Source: Simmondsia chinensis (lineage: Eukaryota; Streptophyta; Magnoliopsida; Caryophyllales; Simmondsiaceae). Taken from it: a DNA stretch of 64,000 bases. The translations under genes were made by a program, and so were the position numbers. Shown piece after piece: positions 56,903 to 64,000 of the stretch. The notes beneath the pieces were generated by a model. That model was not told the DNA's origin and did no database searches. It worked only from the letters and a program-made list of their open reading frames with translations. The stretch spans positions 34,898,186 to 34,962,185 of the forward strand of contig JAGTTD010000002.1 of NCBI GenBank assembly GCA_018398585.1, written 5' to 3'. The first letter of the stretch is position 1, and every line of letters begins with the position of its first letter.

Positions 56903-59900
56903 CTGTTTTGACGGTTTGTCGGCGCGGTTTTTTCCTGATTCGTTGTGTCACTTGTGGCTCTTCATTTTGGGACGTCCTTTTTCATGAGTACATATATATA
57001 TATGCTTCACACTTTGATGGTTTAATCATTGAATGAAAAACACAAGGGAAATATAAGATTAAAGGGTCTTTGCATTCAAGTGTTCTTGAACAAAAACACC
57101 AATCTCTTCATATCTCGGTCTTTCTCTTCCTTTACACATTCTCACTTCATATTTGGTTGTTGTTGTATCCCCGAGGATATTTCGTATACCGAAATAAACC
57201 TTAAGGAAAGTGATTACACAGCCTCAACACCTGAGATCTCTCGGTTACCCGATTGCAAGTATTTTGCAAGTATTTCGATAATTTGTTCTAACAATCTTAA
57301 GGTTTAAATTCGTTAATTGAGAATGACGTCTTCACTTTTCGTGTTTTGATGGCGAACCATGTGTGAGATTGGAAGAAAGATGAATGGAGAGAATTGGGAC
57401 ATCTTCTTGGAACTATATCTTGTATGAATTACTATGGACAAAGGTATGTCGTTTAATTTTGAAAATCGTTAAACCATGATGCACTAAGATGAATGAGAAT
57501 TTGTGTGCGCTTTTTGATGATGCACGTGATTAATTTGCATATGGTTTCACGACATAATTCAAGATCTCATGGTGATGGTCAATTTGGGCATGTATAAGGA
57601 TAAGTCTCGCATATTTGATTTGGGATAAAATCATAAAGTTTTATAATGCCTAAGAAGGAGTGTTAGATGCATTGTTATTTATGCATGAAATTATATTTAC
57701 TTGTGGGGTTGAAATTGCAAACATAAGAACTTATAATTTTCTGTTTAGGCATTGTTTTCATATGTTATTGAAGGTGAATAATACCCAAGATCTAAAAAGT
57801 AAATCTTTGAGACTGAGAAAAACAAGGTATAGGCCTACCCGAGAAAAGAAACGATCTATACCTCTATTTGAAATATAGACTCAAAAATTTGAAACACAAC
57901 CCAATAGTTATATATCATGAATGTTGATAAATGATGCGTATACATGTGAAAATTGAGAAATCATGATAATATTCAATTCAGACACCGTTTAATTGTGGCT
58001 TGCATCTTGAATTTAAGAACAAGTGCATTGGAGTTAAATGGATAACAAATTAAATTATGAAGACATACTTGGTATAAATTAGTATGTATGATTTGAGCAT
58101 TAAAATAAAGGAAAATGAATGCTTTGGATGGTTATTGAAAGCAGACGTCGAGGTGATGCTACAAGAGAAGTCCTTTAGCGTGGTTGTTGAAACCAAACAC
58201 CAAGACCATGCCAAAACTAATAATAAGACGATGCTAATAAGGAAAATCCTTGTGAAGTGTGATTGTTGAAACCAGACGCCGAAATGATCCTACTAATAAT
58301 AATAAGAATTGGGTAATGCTCTGTTATAAATTGGTGATACAAAGATCCAGGCACTTCGTATAACAATGATAATAATTCATAAAGAATTTGATGGTTGGGA
58401 TAAAGTATAAATTGTGCATTATGCGTGGTAAATTCATTGTTGTATGAATTTGTAGTCTAAACAATAATTAGATTGAGGTTTAATGCACGTATGTGAACAA
58501 ATATAGCGAAATAAACCCATAATGAACATGGGTATGTAGATTCATAATTGCTTTGACGGTCATTGATTTAGTCTCCTGTACGTATTATTCATTGACGAAA
58601 TTTATATTGACGAACAATGAAGTGAACAATAGTGGAGTTGGAAAATCATGAAAAGCAATGTTTATATGGTCATGATCATGAAATGAGTTTGAGTATGATC
58701 ATATATGTATATTGATAGAGTTACAAGGCTGATGTATGTTCAATCAATATTATACATGGATGCTTGTGCAGTGATGCGATTAATGCTTATATGCATGTTG
58801 ATACGATTATGGATGTATGATTACATTAAATTGAAGCAGATGCTTCATAATTTTGTTTTGTGTAACCATATATGTTGATGTGGCTATGAGACCAATGTTT
58901 CCATGAACCATAATGTGATGATGAACTCTACGGTTTGGTTATTTATGAAAATTATGTTGTCTGCCTACTTGACTACATGAAAGTGAGTGAATTTGAATGG
59001 AATTAGTGGATCATGAAAATATGGTGCTTTTACATATGTTGATCCCTAGTATGACTGATATAAAGAAATTCACGTTAAAGTTCATGATTAAAAATGATGA
59101 AAGAAATTGTATTAAAGCACTTGGAAATGATGGTTTATAAATTCATAACTGACCACATATCTTCGGTTGGTTTTTCCGAAGTTATTGGAGGTAATGTTCC
59201 AATGAAAACCTGCATGCGTGTAAAAATTCGTTTTATCACTCATCATGATTAATGCGGTTAAAGTAAAGTTTACTTGTATATTAAAGGCATATGTATATGA
59301 TGATTGAGTAGTCGGTTAAAATAAAGTGCATTTATATAATGAATGTGAAGAAGGTCAAGTTGAAACTAAGTTTCATGCAATTGTTACATGGAGAATAAGA
59401 TTTTGTGTGATGATATGTTAACATGTTAACGTAACAAATTTATAGAGTATATGAACACTGAGTTATGATGACTCCTTTGTTACTCATAAAGTTTGATGCA
59501 TATAAATGGTATGAGTATTCAAGTGATTGAATTATGGGTGAATTGAACATCCTGATATATAAATGTTAATGAATATATACGAAGTAACATTGAGTCTTTC
59601 ATTGATCTTGAATTATACATTGTCATAATGTGAAGTAAAGTTTAGACGATAAAAATCATATTTGCAAGTATATCCCTGGAAAGACTCTAGAACTTTGAAA
59701 GAATAAAAGTGTGAAAAGAAAAGTTCTAGCGATCGGACTTATATATTTCTAGAAGAATGAACTAGAGATAATATGAACATCAAAGTTCATTATTGTTGTG
59801 TCATAGATTGTGATTCTATGACGAGTTTGTGAAGTCTTACGATGTGACCTCTTGAAAGAGATAGTTAATGAATCCGAAAAGTGTAAATGAATAGTCTGAT

Positions 59901-60209
59901 AATGACAGTGGATTCATTGTGCGAATATACTTTGATTACGTGTTAAAATGTGGTTTGAATACTTGGAACCAAATGAAAGTGTTCCAATGGTATAATTGAA
60001 AATTGTAAAGGTTAAATGTAGCCTTTGTTGTTGAATAGCTAAGTCTGTATAACTAGCTATTTAAGTAAAGGTAACTGGCATGTGGTACATAAGGTACTGG
60101 AATGACCATGCATTATGGTGTTAGTAATGAGTACTCTTCTATATAGAAGAATAGTTGGATGCCAGTTGTATATCCGATAAAGAGGACTACGCTTTTAAAA
60201 GCTAATAGA

Positions 60210-60590
60210 TGTTATAAGTGGTGGGGGTATTGTTCCTTGAATTTCAAGAAACTAACACGTGTTATAAATTCCACTGTGATAATAGAGTTTATTGCTCTGG
60301 TTTCTGCTTGTAAAGAAACATAGTAATTAAAGGATCTTGTGTTTAAGATTCCTTTGTGGCGCAAGCCAATGTTGTCTATTTCTATCCGTTGTGATAGTGA
60401 GATGTTTTTTAAATGTGAAAGAGTGAGATGTATCACTAAAAGTCCGAACACAACAGTGTCAAATATTGTGAAGTGAGATAACTCATGAAAAATTGAGTGA
60501 TCACTGTGGACTTTGAAAATATATCTGAAACTAGTGGATCTTTTGTTTGAGAACATTGCTAGAGACTTGATAATTAAAGAGATGGTGTGA
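60210..60590 (+). pseudogene. Copia-4 RNase H remnant
   Basis: Across frames: SRKLTRVINSTV-like (60245-60275), EFIALVSACKET (60283-60320), LKDLVFKIPLWRKPMLSISI with RCDSEM (60335-60400), ending IARDLIIKEMV (60556-60590). This is the end of a copia Pol. 57300-60200 shows no other convincing domain. Confidence 0.6.
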
Positions 60591-61308
60591 AACCTGTCAT
60601 TATTAGTCGCCCATGATAGGCCCTCAACTCGACTCCTAGTATGACGTTAGGTCTCGGGTTCAATGAGAGAGACTTGTCATCTGTGTGACTGCAAGCACTA
60701 AATGAGAATTTTTCCATCCCGAGTGTGAAGTGCTTGATACCTACGTCAGAGATTCTAAAAGGATGAGCAAAAGCTCTTAATGGATCTGGTTTTAGAACTT
60801 ATTAAATGTCGTGTCACAGGGACATAATCAATGAGGTCCACCTTAGTGTGTGTTGAAGTTTAGCCGCTTCAAAGGGGTGATTTTTGACTAAGGGTTTGGC
60901 CCTGAAATACTCACGAAGGGTACAGGACACAAGGCCACAAATGTGTCGATCTGGGAGTTGTAGGGTGTGTACGGGGAGTACGCCTTGTGCGTGATTAGAT
61001 AGTCAGTTAGTCAAATGGGTTGTATGGTTCAAAGCTTGGTCTACCATTTTCGATCCGATTAATTGTATGGTCTTTTCACTAGCTGGGGGTTCAATCGCGA
61101 GACACCCTCGTTGATGCACAATAAGACCTCCTTTAACCGAGATGTCATTTTGAGATTGGTTGGATTTTGAAAATGGTGGGGGATTGTTGGTATATTTTCA
61201 AAATATGTGTTGAATAATACGTATATATGTTAAATGTTGTTTATGTATGTATAAGGTGTATTTAAGATTGTCCCGATACTTATTTTGAATGTTTAGAGCT
61301 TGTTAGGG

Positions 61309-61522
61309 GTGTGTGTCGACACATGGGCCATGTGTGTCAACACACAATCCAACAGAACGATGGGGAAACAGCTATGTGTCGACACACATGGCCCGTGTGT
61401 CGACACACAGCTATTTACAGAAGCGCACGGAGGAAGTATGTGTGTCGACACATAGAAAGTATGTGTCGACACACAGATCTATAGTAACGCTGGGTGTCGA
61501 ACTGTGTGTCGACACACAGACC
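61309..61522. repeat. Array of TGTGTCGACACA palindromes in the right LTR of copia-4
   Basis: Second copy of the array at 56675-56902, with the same order of units and intervening sequences (AATCCAACAGAACGATGGGG, TTTACAGAAGCGCAC) and only point differences. Confidence 0.85.
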
Positions 61523-61744
61523 TGTGTGTTTTACCCGATTGCAAGTATTTTGATAATTTTTTCTAACACTATCTATGTCACTCTCCACCCACTGGAGCAA
61601 AGGAGGCAGATGTTGGTTTCCACGCACTTCCTAAACTGGAATAAGATCACCACGTTGTGGAAAGGAATGGGGAAGAGAAAGATGTGGCCAACTACATTCC
61701 ACAAACCACCTACCAACATACTGACCTTCAATATGGAAAGCAAG

Positions 61745-62912
61745 CTAACCCCGCGATAGCTCGACTATGCTTGCTCCCTCATACACTGGCCTACTAGTGC
61801 GACTCCCATGATCCTCAGCTCCCACATCAGTCATCCTATGAACAGGGGAATGTTGAGCCAGATTGGTATGGCGCGCCAGGGTGGTGCACTGATATTCCCA
61901 GTGCGGATTTATTGACAAAGAGGTCTGTTCTCTTGCTAATCTGGCCGGTGCAACCAAAGCAACAACACTGGGAGAGTAATCTGGAATCAGCTTTGTTCTA
62001 CCCTCTTTTACAAGGACCAAACGGGTCACCCATTAAAATGGACTTGTACCATTCGATGACTAAGTGAAGGGGAACATGTGTCAATGAGGATTCTGGAAGC
62101 ATCAATGCATCTCATAGAAGACATCCTCGAGTCCACCCTAACAAACTTTCCCCATAATCTAGTAAGGTCATAAAAGCAGTCCCTAGTCCAGCATTGGACA
62201 GGCAATCCAAAAACCTCGATCCATACTCTTCTGCTAAGTGATCCAAGGATCTCGCCGGAATATTTAGAAACCTCGCTGAATTTCCTAAGAAGAATCTCGC
62301 GACTAGGGCCGAGGTAGGACTCCAAAGTCTTACCGGAATCATAAACCAGGACGAAAGCGTTGGTGCTTAATCCTTGAGGCGTTAAACCGTGGAGGTCGTT
62401 CTCCGTGATAAAGGTGAGAATATTATCCAGACTCACCTCACCCGACGTGTACGCAATTATAGACCGCTGTAGCTAATTCTCCACATTCTTGTTGGTGTTG
62501 GAAACCACAATCCTTGAAATGTCAGAACCCACATAGCCTCTGGTCTGAGTAGGAGGGGTCTCATCCTAATCATGTATGCCAATAGTGGCTCTGATCTGCT
62601 GGAAGACCCTTGAACGATGCTAGCTCCGGGCTGATGACTTAGTTGATCTTCTTGGTGGTTCAGCCCATTCAACCTAAGCTTGGCATCCACCACCTATCTA
62701 CCATTCATAGATGAAATTGCTCTAGCAGCTTCCCTCGGATTATGAAATCGAACAAAACCATATGAACATCTAGACCTCAGCCTCTTATTAGCGGGAACAA
62801 AAGTATCGTATATTGACCTGAAATCTCGGAAGGCATACTTGAGTCAGGAATTTGTCGTTTTCTCAGCTAAGCCATCAATGCAGATGGACACCGTCACAGC
62901 GGAATTTGGCAT
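61745..62912 (-). pseudogene. LINE B ORF1: RRM and DUF4283-like regions
   Basis: RRM: RNP2-like VSICIDGLAEKTT and RNP1-like RCSYGFVRF, followed by NPREAARAISSMNGR; two in-frame stops. After a variable linker the DUF4283-like part reads LTFITENDLHGLTPQGLSTN, LESYLGPSREILLRKFSEVS, RRVWIEVFGLPVQCW, LWGKFVRVDSRMSSMRCIDA and RILIDTCSPS, then in another frame RLVLVKEGRTKLIPDYSPSV. The RRM would bind RNA. Stops and frameshifts inactivate it. LINE A has the same downstream order. Confidence 0.8.
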
Positions 62913-63439
62913 TGATCTCCGTATAGGTGTTTGTTGAAAGGGTGGCGAGGGAAGTTGGTTTGGAAAAAGTCTGATGGGGGGTTAAGAGGAGGTGAAATTT
63001 TGGGTTTTGTTTTGTTAGTTTGGGTTCTGTTTTGGTGGCTGAGTAGGGGAGAGGGGAAGGGGGAGGAGGCGCGGTGTAGGTGGAGAAGCCGAAGTGGTCT
63101 GGACCTAGGGAATGGGAGACGAAGGGGATGAAGGTCTGATGATGGCGTTTGAATGGAGGATGAGGGGGAGATTGTGGGTGGTGGTGATGGCGTTATTGGG
63201 GGAGACGAGACAGCCAGAGACGACAGCCACCAAGGTCACCAAATGTGAACACAAACGGCAAAGGAAGTAGCACGACAAAAACGACAACGCTGCGACGAAC
63301 CTGGCACTGCAACTCCGGTGCCGGAAGAAGGGGGCACGTGCCTACATGCGCCGGGAGAAGGGGGCACGTGTTTTCCAAAAAAATGTTCGTTGAACAACTA
63401 TAGGCACTTTGATGTCATGTCTTACTCTACTCTCGTGGA

Positions 63440-63829
63440 TGTTACACATCAAAGGAAGTTTCATCTCAAAACCAATTGATAATGGGTGGAGTAGTTCCTT
63501 ATATATAAATTGGTAATTTCTCTTATATTCCACCAATGTAAGATTCTTTTTCTTTCTTGGGATTGTATAAATCCACCACGCTCCGTAATCGTCGTTCTTG
63601 ACAGCTTCACTTTAGCTAACTTCACTCTCAGTAGGTAGCCCTTTTTCTTTTGTGGACGGCTTCATTCTACTCAAGATAGCCCTTTTGAAACTTAGGCTTG
63701 TCATATGTGGCTTGTGCAGCATGGCCTGTCCCATACCAGACCGTGCAAGACTTTAAAGCAAGGTCTATCCCATATCAAACCCAAAAAAGAAAAAGAATCT
63801 CACATTGGTGGAACATAAGAGAAATTACC
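63440..63829 (-). mobile_element. TRIM family T2 member with an inverted LTR fragment
   Basis: The LTR at 63440-63571 (TGTTACACATC... on plus) and interior (63572-63779; AGCGTGGTGGATT, GGTCTGGTATGGGACAGGCC on minus) match the T2 TRIM at 38497. Where the second LTR and primer site should be, there is instead an inverted LTR piece: 63780-63829 is the reverse complement of 63512-63561. LINE B is inserted in the outer end of the intact LTR. Confidence 0.72.
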
Positions 63830-64000
63830 TATAACCTAGAAAACATATAATGAAACCCTTAAATTTTCCCATTAGAGAAAATAATCAAATTTTTGTTTCG
63901 AATATTGGAAAAAAAAATTAAAATAAAACTAAGAAATGGATGTATAACCTTTGAATTTCAGAGCCCATTTGATTTTTTTTCGATAGTAACAAAAAGTCAT
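63825..64000 (-). pseudogene. Truncated duplicate of the rhodanese gene 5' end
   Basis: 63838-64000 nearly repeats 53730-53890: the rhodanese 5' flank and first codons. The ATG at 63872 begins MGKFKGFIICFL, matching the signal peptide of the full gene, then runs into the inverted TRIM LTR and stops at 63825 after three foreign codons. The copy lacks the LINE-like T-run expansion and tandem repeat seen at 53870-53935. It continues past the right edge, so an upstream promoter may be present. Confidence 0.8.

Larger units (their letters stand above)
56553..61568 (+). mobile_element. Ty1/copia element with palindrome-rich LTRs (copia-4), heavily decayed
   Basis: LTRs 56553-57293 (741 bp, TGTTGGTG to TTCTAACA) and 61185-61568 (384 bp; the region after the palindromes is deleted). 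TSD TTATC / CTATC (56548-56552 and 61569-61573). The purine tract AAATGGTGGGGGAT (61171-61184) precedes the right LTR. No clear tRNA-Met primer site follows the left LTR. The interior is AT-rich with only a recognisable RNase H remnant. It is inserted in LINE B. Confidence 0.83.
55768..63433 (-). mobile_element. LINE B: complete ORF1-only L1-type element, split by copia-4
   Basis: Flanked by a perfect 16-bp TSD CGTGGATGTTACACAT (55752-55767 and 63434-63449). On the minus strand: GC-rich 5' UTR (63433-62930) with a tandem GGGGGCACGTG-bearing repeat; ORF1 with RRM (about 62912-62690) and DUF4283-like region (62436-61745); copia-4 insertion (56553-61568); ORF1 C-terminus (about 56450-56040); about 270 bp of 3' UTR; a short A-run. 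Without copia-4 it is about 2.6 kb and has no ORF2. RRM-containing ORF1 is known from some plant L1s (the BNR group). The TSD suggests the ORF2-less form may be what transposed, although a later internal deletion is not excluded. Confidence 0.78.

Noticed and set aside
56671..56911. Cys/Val/Asp/Thr-rich small protein on either strand
   Set aside because: It is the translation of the TGTGTCGACACA palindrome array in an LTR, which gives similar peptides on both strands.
56545..57293. CRISPR-like repeat array
   Set aside because: The repeats are palindromes of uneven spacing within an LTR of a eukaryotic retrotransposon, with no cas genes.
58084..58269. 61-aa ORF and neighbouring ORFs inside copia-4
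   Set aside because: No domain; composition matches decayed retrotransposon interior.

Overview
This window looks like transposon-rich nuclear DNA from a flowering plant. The evidence is spliced plant-type genes, tRNA-Met-primed Ty1/copia and Ty3/gypsy retrotransposons, TRIMs, SINEs with (TTG)n tails, plant L1-type LINEs, and hAT, Mutator and Harbinger-like elements. No bacterial operons, CRISPR arrays or organellar genes are visible, and I cannot name the species. All coordinates, splice sites and target-site duplications (TSDs) were read by eye.

Host genes. Three are supported. (1) The 5' half of a GH38 alpha-mannosidase lies on the minus strand: four intact exons between 3386 and 562, with the rest beyond the left edge. 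(2) A 77-aa single-exon gene of unknown function lies at 5790-6023 (minus). (3) A secreted-type rhodanese (thiosulfate sulfurtransferase) gene on the minus strand can be rebuilt completely from five short exons spread over 15.7 kb (53764 to 38021). Its 149 codons join in frame, and its introns hold a whole 8.6-kb copia element plus a TRIM, SINEs, MITEs and a hAT relic. A truncated copy of its 5' end recurs at the right edge (63838-64000).

Layout. 0-3.5 kb: mannosidase with TRIM, SINE and hAT/LTR relics in its introns. 3.7-10.9 kb: MITEs, two 5S-headed SINEs, a solo LTR split by a hAT element, and a tRNA-derived SINE. 10.9-13.9 kb: a non-autonomous gypsy element that keeps only a gag start and the protease. 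14-20 kb: a Harbinger-like element, then a Mutator-like element holding a hAT element holding a SINE and a 215-bp-arm hairpin, then another TIR element holding a hAT element and a solo LTR. 20.2-25.3 kb: a complete but decayed copia element (minus). 25.3-31.4 kb: mostly anonymous sequence. 31.4-37.8 kb: a LINE (minus) split by a copia element. 38-53.8 kb: the rhodanese gene. 55.8-63.4 kb: a second LINE (minus) split by another copia element whose LTRs carry an array of TGTGTCGACACA palindromes. 63.4-64 kb: a rearranged TRIM and the rhodanese fragment.

Most unusual points. Both LINEs have ORF1 (RRM plus DUF4283-like region in the better copy) running directly into a 3' end with no ORF2, and one is bounded by a 16-bp TSD, like a plant counterpart of mammalian half-L1 (HAL1) elements. 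A SINE family joins a 5S-rRNA-like head to an Au-like tail in five copies here. The palindrome-bearing LTRs and the hairpin-bearing hAT element also deserve a second look.
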